From Alphaproteobacteria bacterium UBA4588 (lineage in GTDB: Bacteria; Pseudomonadota; Alphaproteobacteria; Puniceispirillales; Puniceispirillaceae), in assembly GCA_002387605.1 (NCBI GenBank), contig DGJU01000029.1:1-12417 (forward strand): DNA of 12,417 bases, given 5' to 3'. A program made the translations under genes and the position numbers. How positions within the stretch are numbered: the stretch's first letter is position 1; every line of letters starts with the position of its first letter. The notes under the pieces were generated by a model. The model saw only the letters and a list, made by a program, of their open reading frames with translations, had not been told where the DNA came from and made no database searches. Below, piece after piece: positions 5,844 through 12,417 of this stretch.

Positions 5844-5865
5844 GCTTATCGGCACAAGGATAAGC
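5844..5865 (-). promoter_or_regulatory. Perfect 7-bp hairpin directly upstream of the hisG RBS
   Basis: In the transcript GCTTATC and GATAAGC pair around an 8-nt loop, ending right before the AGGA site of hisG. There is no U-run, so it is not an ordinary terminator. It could affect mRNA processing or hisG translation; that is inference. Confidence 0.45.
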
Positions 5866-5883
5866 TGTTCACCTTATGAATTA

Positions 5884-6351
5884 TTATTCCGAATGGTCTG
5901 GCCGGGCAAAACTTGGATGAGGCTCAGCTAGATCGCGCACGATAATCATGATGCTGGAGACCTCAAGCTGAATCCCGCCACCGCCTGAAAATACCAGCAC
6001 AATGTGTTGTGCGGTTTTGTCATACTCTATTGCCAGCAAATTGTAAAATTGGGTTTTATCCGCTGTCATGCCACGGGTGCGAACAGCGCCGACGCTGCCA
6101 AATTTTACACCGCACATGCACCGCATCTGTTGGCCAGCATCCGGCAGGTCCCAGCAATAGCGATTTGCAACCAGCATGAAGGTGTTTTCGGCCTTATCAT
6201 AGGCCATATCCGCACCCGAAATAAGAGCGTCCTGCAATAACGCCGACAACATCTCAACATCATCACTGCTCTGGGCGTGAAGTTTCAGCGCAGACATCTC
6301 GCCTGTTTTATCAGATATATCTGTGTTATCAGCGGATCGCTTACCAGCCAT
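5884..6351 (-). CDS. DUF2948 family protein
   Basis: Conserved alphaproteobacterial protein of unknown function, 155 aa. Recognisable family features are LKLHAQSSDDVEMLSALLQDALI near the start, NRYCWDLP, VGAVRTRGM, LLAIEYD, and the glycine-rich LVFSGGGGIQLEVSSI near the end. The ATG at 6351 is chosen because of GAGGAG eight bases upstream and because the open frame above it overlaps the murA end. It lies 25 bp after murA and 50 bp before hisG; murA-DUF2948 adjacency is common in this class. No catalytic residues or membrane segments can be named. Confidence 0.87.
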   Translation of the reverse strand: MAGKRSADNTDISDKTGEMSALKLHAQSSDDVEMLSALLQDALISGADMAYDKAENTFMLVANRYCWDLPDAGQQMRCMCGVKFGSVGAVRTRGMTADKTQFYNLLAIEYDKTAQHIVLVFSGGGGIQLEVSSIMIIVRDLAEPHPSFARPDHSE

Positions 6352-6376
6352 CGACCAATACTCCTCTACCCGGATA

Positions 6377-7648
6377 CTAGCTTTGGTGAATGCGGCGCAG
6401 ACGCGCACCGCACGCACCCAATTTTGTTTCTAACCCAGCATAGCCTCTATCCAAATGATAAATGCGGCTTACGCTTGTTGTTCCGGTTGTTGCGAGCCCG
6501 GCAAGCACCAATGAAACTGACGCCCGTAAATCAGTTGCCATAACAGGCGCTGGCAGCAGCGCGTCTTTCCCTCTGATAATAGCTGTTCTACCATCAACAG
6601 AAATATCAGCGCCCATTCGCACCAGTTCAGGCACATGCATAAACCGGTTCTCAAAGATGGTTTCTGAAATCTGCGATACCCCTTCTGCAAGACACATCAT
6701 CGCTGTAAATTGTGCCTGCAAATCGGTGGGAAATCCGGGATAAGGCTGGGTTTCAACATTCTGCGCCTGATAGCGGCCATTGGCTGAAACAGTGACAAAA
6801 TTATCACCAATATCAATACCAACTCCTGTCTGACGCATAACATCAAACAGAACATCAAGATGATGCGGGATGATATCACGTACCGTCAGGCTTCCGCCTG
6901 TCATTGCCGCTGCCATAATAAAGGTTCCGGCTTCTACTCTGTCTGCAACAACCCGGTGGGTTGCTGTGCTGAGCGATGCAACACCTTCGATTGTCAGCGT
7001 ATCTGTTCCCTGCCCCGTAATACGGGCGCCCATTGCATTGAGGCAGTCTGCCAAATCAATAATTTCTGGCTCACGGGCCGCATTGACGATCTGGCTGGTA
7101 CCAGATGCGCAGGCAGCTGCCATCATGGCATTTTCGGTTGCCCCAACTGATACAAATGGAAAGACTATTTTATTTCCGGTGAGGCCCTTTGGCGCGCGCG
7201 CCTGAATATAACCATCGGCAAGCTCAACAGTTGCCCCCAATTTTTGCATTGCACGAATATGTAAATCAACCGGCCGGGTTCCAATCGCACACCCACCAGG
7301 CAAAGAAACCCGCGCCTCACCATACCGCGCCAGAAGCGGGCCAAGAACGAGAATAGACGCGCGCATCTTGCTAACCAAATCATATGGCGCATCCATATTG
7401 GTTGCAGGACCGCTCATACTTACCCGGCCATCCTGAAACCCGATATCCAAGCCGTGATGAGCGAGAAGCTCAATCATCAGGCGCGTATCAGCAAGGTCTG
7501 GCACATGGGTAAGGGTTAATGTGCCATCACACATCAGTCCGGTTGCAAGCAGTGGCAGGGCTGCATTTTTCGCGCCGCTGACATAAATATCACCGTGCAG
7601 CGGAATACCGCCTTCAATTTCCAGACCATCCATTTCAAGACTACCCAT
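6377..7648 (-). CDS. murA: UDP-N-acetylglucosamine 1-carboxyvinyltransferase MurA
   Basis: Cytoplasmic enzyme for the first committed step of peptidoglycan synthesis, transferring enolpyruvate from PEP to UDP-GlcNAc. The length of 423 aa fits the family. Catalytic and binding residues align with the E. coli enzyme: K27 in SGAKNAALP, active-site C120 in GGCAIGTRPVDLH, D309 in FPTDLQAQF, the conserved DLRAS at 373-377, and R401 in HLDRGY. C120 being Cys rather than Asp predicts fosfomycin sensitivity at target level. ATG at 7648 is used; ATG at 7633 is equally possible and neither has a strong RBS. It follows the small ORF by 22 bp and leads into DUF2948, so these are likely one transcript. Confidence 0.97.
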   Translation of the reverse strand: MGSLEMDGLEIEGGIPLHGDIYVSGAKNAALPLLATGLMCDGTLTLTHVPDLADTRLMIELLAHHGLDIGFQDGRVSMSGPATNMDAPYDLVSKMRASILVLGPLLARYGEARVSLPGGCAIGTRPVDLHIRAMQKLGATVELADGYIQARAPKGLTGNKIVFPFVSVGATENAMMAAACASGTSQIVNAAREPEIIDLADCLNAMGARITGQGTDTLTIEGVASLSTATHRVVADRVEAGTFIMAAAMTGGSLTVRDIIPHHLDVLFDVMRQTGVGIDIGDNFVTVSANGRYQAQNVETQPYPGFPTDLQAQFTAMMCLAEGVSQISETIFENRFMHVPELVRMGADISVDGRTAIIRGKDALLPAPVMATDLRASVSLVLAGLATTGTTSVSRIYHLDRGYAGLETKLGACGARLRRIHQS

Positions 7649-7670
7649 TATCTATGCCATCTTGGCGTCA

Positions 7671-7892
7671 TTATTTTGGCTCGCTTCGTGCACGCGCCTG
7701 TTGCTTGCGTTTGCGTAAATTTGCTCTTAATGCCGTTTCTAACCGAGCTTCGCGCTCGTTACCAGTGCCTTTACTCGTATCCCTGCCGCCATTACCGCTA
7801 ATATCGCTATTGGTTATTTTCTTATTCTTGCCTGCCTGCCCGGGCGTTGAGCCTTCATTCACCTGCGCGCCTGATTTCTCATCATCATTCAT
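7671..7892 (-). CDS. Small basic-tailed protein upstream of murA, unknown function
   Basis: From the ATG at 7892 this is a 73-aa protein with a polar, low-complexity N-terminal half rich in N, G, K, S, D. The C-terminal helix is strongly charged, EREARLETALRANLRKRKQ. That tail resembles small alphaproteobacterial proteins found just upstream of murA, which is the main reason to accept it. The frame is open to an upstream ATG at 7970 (99 aa), and the RBS at 7892 is poor, so the start is uncertain. No domain can be named. Its 22-bp gap to murA suggests co-transcription. Confidence 0.6.
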   Translation of the reverse strand: MNDDEKSGAQVNEGSTPGQAGKNKKITNSDISGNGGRDTSKGTGNEREARLETALRANLRKRKQQARARSEPK

Positions 7893-7985
7893 TGTCGTTT
7901 TTAATACCTTCTTATCATAGCAAAACAACACAACATCTCTTTCATGGTGAGAGATGCCCCCTTCGATCAAGGAGATATATCCAGT

Positions 7986-8039
7986 GATGTCTTTGCTTGT
8001 TCGGACATATGAATTATGCCCTACTATGTGAAAGACATC
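7986..8039. repeat. Nested inverted repeat in the divergent intergenic region
   Basis: GATGTCTTT (7986-7994) pairs perfectly with AAAGACATC (8031-8039). Inside it, ACATA (8005-8009) pairs with TATGT (8025-8029). The gap 7893-8129 separates the minus-strand murA block from the plus-strand TVP38 gene, so this may be an operator or the leader of one transcript. No promoter could be assigned convincingly to either side. Confidence 0.45.
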
Positions 8040-8053
8040 TACAAAAAGACTGC

Positions 8054-8091
8054 AGAATAAAAGCTCGGCTATCCTATTCTGCTTTTATTCT
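8054..8091. repeat. 11-bp perfect stem-loop upstream of the TVP38 gene
   Basis: AGAATAAAAGC (8054-8064) and GCTTTTATTCT (8081-8091) form a perfect 11-bp stem with a 16-nt loop, 39 bp before the ATG at 8130. The stem is AT-rich. Possible roles are an operator for a dimeric regulator or an RNA hairpin in the 5' leader. It has no typical GC stem plus U-run. Confidence 0.5.
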
Positions 8092-8129
8092 ATGGTTTAT
8101 GACGGACGAATAGCGAAAGTATCTGTTTT

Positions 8130-8840
8130 ATGACGAGCTCACCCATTCGAATTAAAGCATTCCTTCCGCTGCTTCTTATTGTAGGTCTTGTCAGCTTTTT
8201 TCTTTTTGGCGGACAGCAGTTTTTTTCCTTCACGACATTGGCACTACATTATGGCGATTTAAAAGCATTTGTGGCGCAGCATTATGGCCTTGCTGCAGGA
8301 TTATTCTGTCTTGTCTATGTCGCATCAGTTGCGCTCTCTCTGCCCATTGCCCTGCTTTTGACGCTGGCCGGCGGCGCCTTGCTTGGCTGGGCGGCGATAG
8401 TACTGATTATTTTATCCGCAACTGCCGGCGCCAGCATTCTGTTCATTGCAGCGCGCACATTATTATCAGCCTTCTTGCGAAAGCGTATTGGCAAGTTTCT
8501 GAGCGCCCTTGAAGATGGCTTTCGCAAAGATAGCTTTTCTTATTTGCTGGCGCTTCGGCTGATACCTGTTGCGCCGTTCTGGGTTGTGAATATCGTGCCT
8601 GCCTTTGTTGGTATGGCGCTTGGGCCTTTTGCCCTTGCAACGGGGATTGGGATTATTCCGGGGACAGTTGTTTATGTCTCACTTGCCCGCGGCTTTGATA
8701 TTGTCCTTGCCCGCGGTGAGGTGCCTGATTTAGCAACTCTTACGCAATGGTCTGTTGTTGGGCCACTGATTGCTCTTGGCGTATTAGCGCTCATCCCGCC
8801 TGTCTGGCGGCGTCTTCAGGTGCGCCGGAAAAACACTTAA
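8130..8840 (+). CDS. TVP38/TMEM64 family (DedA-like) membrane protein
   Basis: Integral inner-membrane protein of 236 aa in the SNARE-associated/VTT domain family. Hydrophobic stretches are at about 10-27, 53-72, 74-109, 137-182 (probably two segments) and 205-224. The family signature is present: the glycine-rich LAGGALLGW (79-87) and LRLIPVAPFWVVNIVPA (142-158), matching the conserved LRL.P..PF..VN pattern. Relatives are linked to membrane lipid or ion transport, but the substrate is not known. It is followed after 32 bp by the flavin oxidoreductase gene. These two families are frequently neighbours or even fused, which suggests a joint function. The RBS before ATG 8130 is weak. Confidence 0.87.
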   Translation: MTSSPIRIKAFLPLLLIVGLVSFFLFGGQQFFSFTTLALHYGDLKAFVAQHYGLAAGLFCLVYVASVALSLPIALLLTLAGGALLGWAAIVLIILSATAGASILFIAARTLLSAFLRKRIGKFLSALEDGFRKDSFSYLLALRLIPVAPFWVVNIVPAFVGMALGPFALATGIGIIPGTVVYVSLARGFDIVLARGEVPDLATLTQWSVVGPLIALGVLALIPPVWRRLQVRRKNT

Positions 8841-8872
8841 ATAATAACGCTCCCTAACCATAAAGGCATGCC

Positions 8873-10330
8873 ATGACCAGCACATCCCCGTCTGTTATCT
8901 CAACAGATATTTGTATTATTGGCGGCGGTTCGGGCGGACTATCTGTTGCAGCAGGAGCTGTGCAGATGGGCGCTGAGGTTACGCTTATAGAAAAAGCAGC
9001 GATGGGCGGCGACTGCCTCAATACAGGATGCATTCCATCAAAAGCGCTGCTGGCGGCTGCCAAAGCTGCTTATACAGCCAACGGACAACCCGCCATGGGC
9101 ATTACCGCATCATCGCCGCCACAGATTGATTTTGCCGCTGTAAAAGACCATGTGGATGAGGTGATTTCCGGTATTGCACCGCATGATTCAGTTGCCCGTT
9201 TTGAAGGTCTAGGGGTTCGTGTTCTAACCGGTACTGCGCGATTTTCTGGCCCAGCAGAGGTAATAGCAGAAACAGAAAATGGGACTGTTAAGATTACCGC
9301 CCGCTATATTGTGATTGCAACCGGCTCCCAGCCTTGGATACCGCCAATTACCGGTCTGAGCGATACGCCTTTTTATACCAATGAGACAATTTTTAACCTG
9401 CGCGATGCGCCAGAACATCTGATTATTATCGGCGGTGGCCCGATTGGTATTGAAATGGCACAAGCCCATATCCGGCTTGGCTGCCGGGTGAGTGTTATTG
9501 AGCCATTTGCCCTGATGGGCCGCGATGATCCTGACCTCTCCGGAGCGCTGATTGAGATGCTAGAAGCTGAAGGCATTGGCTTTTATCGCGGCGCACAGAT
9601 TGAGACTGTTGCACATGCTGGCTCATCTGTTCATGTCACGCTTGAAACAGGTCAGACACTCGCAGGCAGTCATCTTCTTGTTGCTGTCGGGCGGCGGGCA
9701 AATGTTGCGGGGCTCGCTCTTGAAACAGCCCGCATCACTGCCTCAGACCGCGGCATCACAACCGATGAGCGTCTGCGGACATCTAACCGCCGTGTCTTTG
9801 CGATTGGCGATGTTGCTGGACGTCACCAATTCACCCATATGGCAGGTTACCATGCCGGCATCGTCATTCGGAATATGCTGTTCAGGCTTCCTGCCAAGCT
9901 TGATAATCGTGCTGTGCCGTGGGTGACCTATACCGACCCTGAACTGGCGCATACGGGGATCAGCAAAGCTGATGCAGAAACGCAATATGGCGCAGCCGCG
10001 CTCACAATAACCGACTGGCCATTGAGCGAAAATGACCGAGCGCGGGCTGAGCGAAAGACGGGCGGAATGGTGCGCGTTATCACTGATAAGCGGGGGCGTA
10101 TTCTTGGCGCCTCTATCCTTGCCCCGCATGCAGGCGAGATGATTCATAGCTGGACGCTTGCTATTAATGCCGGTCTTAAAATCGGTGTAATGGCAAATAC
10201 GATTGCTCCCTACCCAAGCTGGTCTGAAGCCTCAAAGCGGGCCGCTGGTGCATGGTTTACCGAAACATTATTCGCAGAACGTACAAAAAAACTTGTCCGC
10301 TTTCTGCTGATGTTCCAAAAACGGGGATAA
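8873..10330 (+). CDS. Class-I pyridine nucleotide-disulfide oxidoreductase (MerA/Lpd-like)
   Basis: Flavoprotein of 485 aa that passes electrons from NAD(P)H through FAD to a redox-active disulfide. An N-terminal FAD-binding GGGSGG lies at 17-22. The disulfide C48/C53 is in GGDCLNTGCIPSK, and the NAD(P) motif GGGPIG is at 187-192. FAD-binding FAIGDV (309-314) and the dimerisation domain (about 348-465) follow. The catalytic His-Pro-Thr...Glu of lipoamide dehydrogenase and glutathione reductase is replaced by Y447-P-S-W-S-E452. No N-terminal HMA domain or C-terminal vicinal Cys pair is present, so mercuric reduction is unlikely despite similarity. The substrate is unknown. ATG 8873 has an AAAGG site. 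A 28-bp gap to betA and 32 bp from TVP38 indicate an operon. Confidence 0.88.
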   Translation: MTSTSPSVISTDICIIGGGSGGLSVAAGAVQMGAEVTLIEKAAMGGDCLNTGCIPSKALLAAAKAAYTANGQPAMGITASSPPQIDFAAVKDHVDEVISGIAPHDSVARFEGLGVRVLTGTARFSGPAEVIAETENGTVKITARYIVIATGSQPWIPPITGLSDTPFYTNETIFNLRDAPEHLIIIGGGPIGIEMAQAHIRLGCRVSVIEPFALMGRDDPDLSGALIEMLEAEGIGFYRGAQIETVAHAGSSVHVTLETGQTLAGSHLLVAVGRRANVAGLALETARITASDRGITTDERLRTSNRRVFAIGDVAGRHQFTHMAGYHAGIVIRNMLFRLPAKLDNRAVPWVTYTDPELAHTGISKADAETQYGAAALTITDWPLSENDRARAERKTGGMVRVITDKRGRILGASILAPHAGEMIHSWTLAINAGLKIGVMANTIAPYPSWSEASKRAAGAWFTETLFAERTKKLVRFLLMFQKRG

Positions 10331-10358
10331 CCCCGCCTGCCTTATGAGGAATAAGCTC

Positions 10359-12044
10359 ATGATACCTGACCATAATAAAACGGCTGATGCGCCCCATTTT
10401 GACTACATCGTCATTGGCTCTGGTTCTGCTGGTTCAGCCCTGACCTACCGGCTTGGTGAAAATAAGGCACATAAGATATTGGTGCTAGAATATGGTGGCT
10501 CAGATGCTGGTCCGTTTATCCAAATGCCAGCAGCTCTGTCTTATCCAATGAATATGGCGCGTTATGATTGGGGATATAATGCAGAGCCCGAAGACAGCCT
10601 GAATGGACGTGCAATTGTCTGTCCGCGCGGTAAAGTAATCGGCGGGTCTTCTTCTATTAACGGGATGATTTATGTCCGCGGTAATGCAGGTGATTATGAT
10701 CATTGGCAGGATGCAGGGGCAGATGGCTGGTCCTATGCAGATGTGCTGCCTTATTTTCGCCGGATGGAAACAAGCCATGGTGGTGAGGCGCCGTGGCGCG
10801 GCACCGACGGCCCGCTTCACATTACCCGCGGCCCGCGCGATAACCCGCTTCATGATGCGTTTGTCAGCGCGACTACACAAGCTGGCTACACAACAACATC
10901 TGATTATAATGGCGCCCGCCAAGAAGGTTTTGGTGCTGCTGATATGACTGTCTATAAAGGGCGTCGTTGGTCATCAGCAAATGCCTATTTGAAGCCTGCA
11001 ATGAAACGGGGTAATGTAACACTGATGACAGGCGCTCTTGTTGAACGCCTGCTATTTGACGGCACCCGTTGTATCGGGGTGCGCTTCTGGCATAAGGGAA
11101 AATCACGGGACATATTTGCTGGCAAGGATATCGTTCTATCAGCTGGCGCTATCGGTAGCCCCGCAATTCTACAACGCTCCGGCATTGGCCCGGCAAAATT
11201 GCTGCGCTCTCACGGCATTGATGTCATAGCAGACAGAGCTGGGGTCGGCGCCAATCTGCAAGATCATCTGGAAGTTTATTTTCAGATAGCCTGTACGCAG
11301 CCGATTACACTCTATAAACATCTCAACCTTTTCTCGAAGGCTCTTATCGGCGCCCGCTGGCTGTTTTTCTCATCAGGACTCGGCGCATCAAACCAGTTTG
11401 AAACGCTTGGCTTCATTCGCTCGGATAAGGGGATACCCTATCCTGATATTCAATATCATTTTCTGCCCGTTGCTATCCGGTATGATGGGACAGCGCCTGC
11501 AGAAGGGCATGGCTTCCAGCTTCATGTTGGACCGATGCGCTCCAAATCACGTGGCCATGTCCATATCACAGGACAGCACGCATCAGACAAGCCTGAAATA
11601 AGGTTTAACTATCTTAGTCATGCAGATGACCTGCCAGAATTCCGCAAGGCCATTCGGCTCAGCCGCGAAATACTGGCCCAGCCTGCAATGGCGCCCTATT
11701 ATGGCGGCGAGATACAGCCGGGCTCAGACCAGACGTCAGATGACCAGATTGATGCCTTTATCCGGCGGGAGGCTGAGTCTGCCTATCACCCGTGCGGCAC
11801 CTGCAAGCTAGGCGCTGTGGATGATGCAATGGCGGTTGTTGCTCCTGACTGCCATGTGATCGGCACCCAGAACCTGTTTCTAGCAGATAGTTCTATTTTT
11901 CCGCGCATTACCAATGGCAATCTGAACGGTCCATCCATTATGGCAGGCGAGAAAGCAGCTGATCATATTCTTGGCCGACCCCCCCTTGGGCGCGCAAATG
12001 ATATCCCGTTCAACCACCCGAACTGGAAAACAGACCAGAGATAA
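10359..12044 (+). CDS. betA: Choline dehydrogenase, GMC oxidoreductase family
   Basis: FAD enzyme, usually membrane-associated, oxidising choline to betaine aldehyde and possibly on to glycine betaine, an osmoprotectant and carbon source. From the ATG at 10359 it is 561 aa. Features are the Rossmann motif GSGSAG (20-25), the GMC signature GGSSSINGMIYVRGN around 95-109, and a BetA-specific stretch IQYHFLPVAIRYDG...GFQLHVGPMRS (364-395). Catalytic His477 is in YHPCGTCK, and Asn521 in TNGNLNGP. Identity to E. coli BetA is evident by eye throughout. ATG 10359 has a GAGGA site; an in-frame ATG five codons earlier lacks one. No betB, betI or choline transporter is in the window. Confidence 0.93.
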   Translation: MIPDHNKTADAPHFDYIVIGSGSAGSALTYRLGENKAHKILVLEYGGSDAGPFIQMPAALSYPMNMARYDWGYNAEPEDSLNGRAIVCPRGKVIGGSSSINGMIYVRGNAGDYDHWQDAGADGWSYADVLPYFRRMETSHGGEAPWRGTDGPLHITRGPRDNPLHDAFVSATTQAGYTTTSDYNGARQEGFGAADMTVYKGRRWSSANAYLKPAMKRGNVTLMTGALVERLLFDGTRCIGVRFWHKGKSRDIFAGKDIVLSAGAIGSPAILQRSGIGPAKLLRSHGIDVIADRAGVGANLQDHLEVYFQIACTQPITLYKHLNLFSKALIGARWLFFSSGLGASNQFETLGFIRSDKGIPYPDIQYHFLPVAIRYDGTAPAEGHGFQLHVGPMRSKSRGHVHITGQHASDKPEIRFNYLSHADDLPEFRKAIRLSREILAQPAMAPYYGGEIQPGSDQTSDDQIDAFIRREAESAYHPCGTCKLGAVDDAMAVVAPDCHVIGTQNLFLADSSIFPRITNGNLNGPSIMAGEKAADHILGRPPLGRANDIPFNHPNWKTDQR

Positions 12045-12122
12045 TCTGTCTCACTATTATAGAATAATTTCTGGCATATAATTTTAAATAGCGTTCACAT
12101 AGATAATTTCGCACCCAACTAG

Positions 12123-12221
12123 CAACCAGACAAAGAGCTTAATGAACAGGGCATCAAAAGCTTTACTGGCGGTAAATGGCACATAAATACACGCAAAAGA
12201 ACGCTTGGCTATCTGATTTAA
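12123..12221 (+). pseudogene. Possible remnant of a serine-recombinase C-terminal region
   Basis: A short open stretch (32 codons, bounded by TAG at 12120 and TAA at 12219) contains ELNEQGIKSFTGGKWH followed by a basic patch and a short hydrophobic end. The pattern LN..GI.T..GG.WH..T is characteristic of the recombinase domain of large serine recombinases. There is no start codon or RBS and the rest of such a gene is missing. It sits just before tRNA-Thr, a common integration site. The match is by eye and short, so chance cannot be excluded. Confidence 0.35.
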
Positions 12222-12233
12222 GATGGCTATATA
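12205..12233 (+). promoter_or_regulatory. Probable tRNA-Thr promoter
   Basis: TTGGCT (12205-12210), a 17-bp spacer, and TATATA (12228-12233) lie upstream of tRNA-Thr, giving a predicted leader of about 20 nt. Both boxes are partial consensus matches. The -35 box overlaps the end of the putative recombinase remnant. Confidence 0.45.
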
Positions 12234-12260
12234 TACCCTCATTGGAATGATACAAGTTAA

Positions 12261-12335
12261 GCTGTCGTAGCTCAGTGGTAGAGCACTTCATTGGTAATGA
12301 AGAGGTCGAGAGTTCGAACCTCTCCGTCAGCACCA
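12261..12335 (+). tRNA. tRNA-Thr (GGU)
   Basis: A 75-nt cloverleaf with encoded CCA. The D arm is GCTC/GAGC. The anticodon arm CTTCA-TTGGTAA-TGAAG gives anticodon GGT (reads ACC/ACU). The T arm is GAGAG-TTCGAAC-CTCTC. The acceptor stem GCTGTCG/CGTCAGC has one T-T mismatch at pair 5-68; all other pairs are Watson-Crick. Probably functional. Confidence 0.94.
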
Positions 12336-12342
12336 TTCCAAA

Positions 12343-12359
12343 GCTCAGTTTATCTGGGC
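12343..12359 (+). terminator. Weak hairpin after tRNA-Thr
   Basis: GCTCAG and CTGGGC pair (one G-U) around a 5-nt loop, 8 bp after the tRNA. Only a short T content follows, so termination here is a guess. Nothing else is recognisable in 12360-12417. Confidence 0.25.
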
Positions 12360-12417
12360 AGTTTGCCATGCCAATCTGTGTAGTGGGAATGTTCGTTTTA
12401 CGGGGTTGGACATCGCG

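Noticed and set aside
9743..10147. 134-aa minus-strand ORF inside the oxidoreductase gene, and similar long shadows inside murA and betA
   Set aside because: They overlap genes with clear family motifs in the other frame and show no motifs of their own.
8873..10330. Mercuric reductase MerA
   Set aside because: No HMA domain, no C-terminal Cys pair, and no mer genes nearby.
12032..12051. Hairpin over the betA stop codon as a terminator
   Set aside because: The stem is short and bulged and no T-run follows; too weak to annotate.
12163..12369. 68-aa minus-strand ORF containing VLTERFELSTSSLP
   Set aside because: It is the antisense reading of tRNA-Thr, a well-known source of false protein predictions; no RBS or family support.

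Overview
The window reads as chromosomal DNA of a marine-type alphaproteobacterium. The main evidence is a minus-strand run of genes in an order typical of alphaproteobacteria: small ORF, murA, DUF2948, hisG, UPF0262, low-molecular-weight phosphatase, infA, maf, RNase E/G-like, yacG, then tRNA-Phe. The intermediate GC, compact spacing and general protein style resemble the SAR116/Puniceispirillum group. That placement is an impression from reading; no search was run.

Layout. (1) 1-1545: the tRNA-Phe end of an integrated element. A tyrosine recombinase gene on the minus strand (330-1467) lies between two copies of a perfect 83-bp inverted repeat (243-325 and 1463-1545). Each copy holds the last 14 nt of tRNA-Phe, a presumed attachment arm, and the integrase leader with its ribosome binding site and ATG. 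Left of it, 1-242 is non-coding and rich in directly repeated ACTG/ACTGAT words, as expected for recombinase arm sites. (2) 1532-1705: tRNA-Phe(GAA) and its promoters. (3) 1724-7892, minus strand: the conserved block for peptidoglycan precursor synthesis (MurA), the first step of histidine synthesis (HisG), translation initiation (IF-1), nucleotide housekeeping (Maf), an RNase E/G relative, YacG and several conserved unknowns. hisD, often found beside hisG in this neighbourhood, is not here. (4) 7893-8129: a divergent intergenic region with two inverted repeats. (5) 8130-12044, plus strand: TVP38/TMEM64 membrane protein, a class-I flavin disulfide oxidoreductase, and choline dehydrogenase BetA. 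(6) 12045-12417: a short remnant resembling a recombinase tail, then tRNA-Thr(GGU).

The part most worth a second look is the left edge. An element normally shows direct repeats at its ends, but here the attachment core and the complete start region of int appear again in inverted orientation 2 bp past the int stop codon. Because the repeat carries the RBS and start codon through ATGAC, flipping the 1,137-bp interior would recreate an intact int gene on the other strand and leave tRNA-Phe intact. The crossover zone GCCCCGGGGC is its own reverse complement, so it could permit such inversion. This model is an inference; an assembly error or a fossil rearrangement remains possible.
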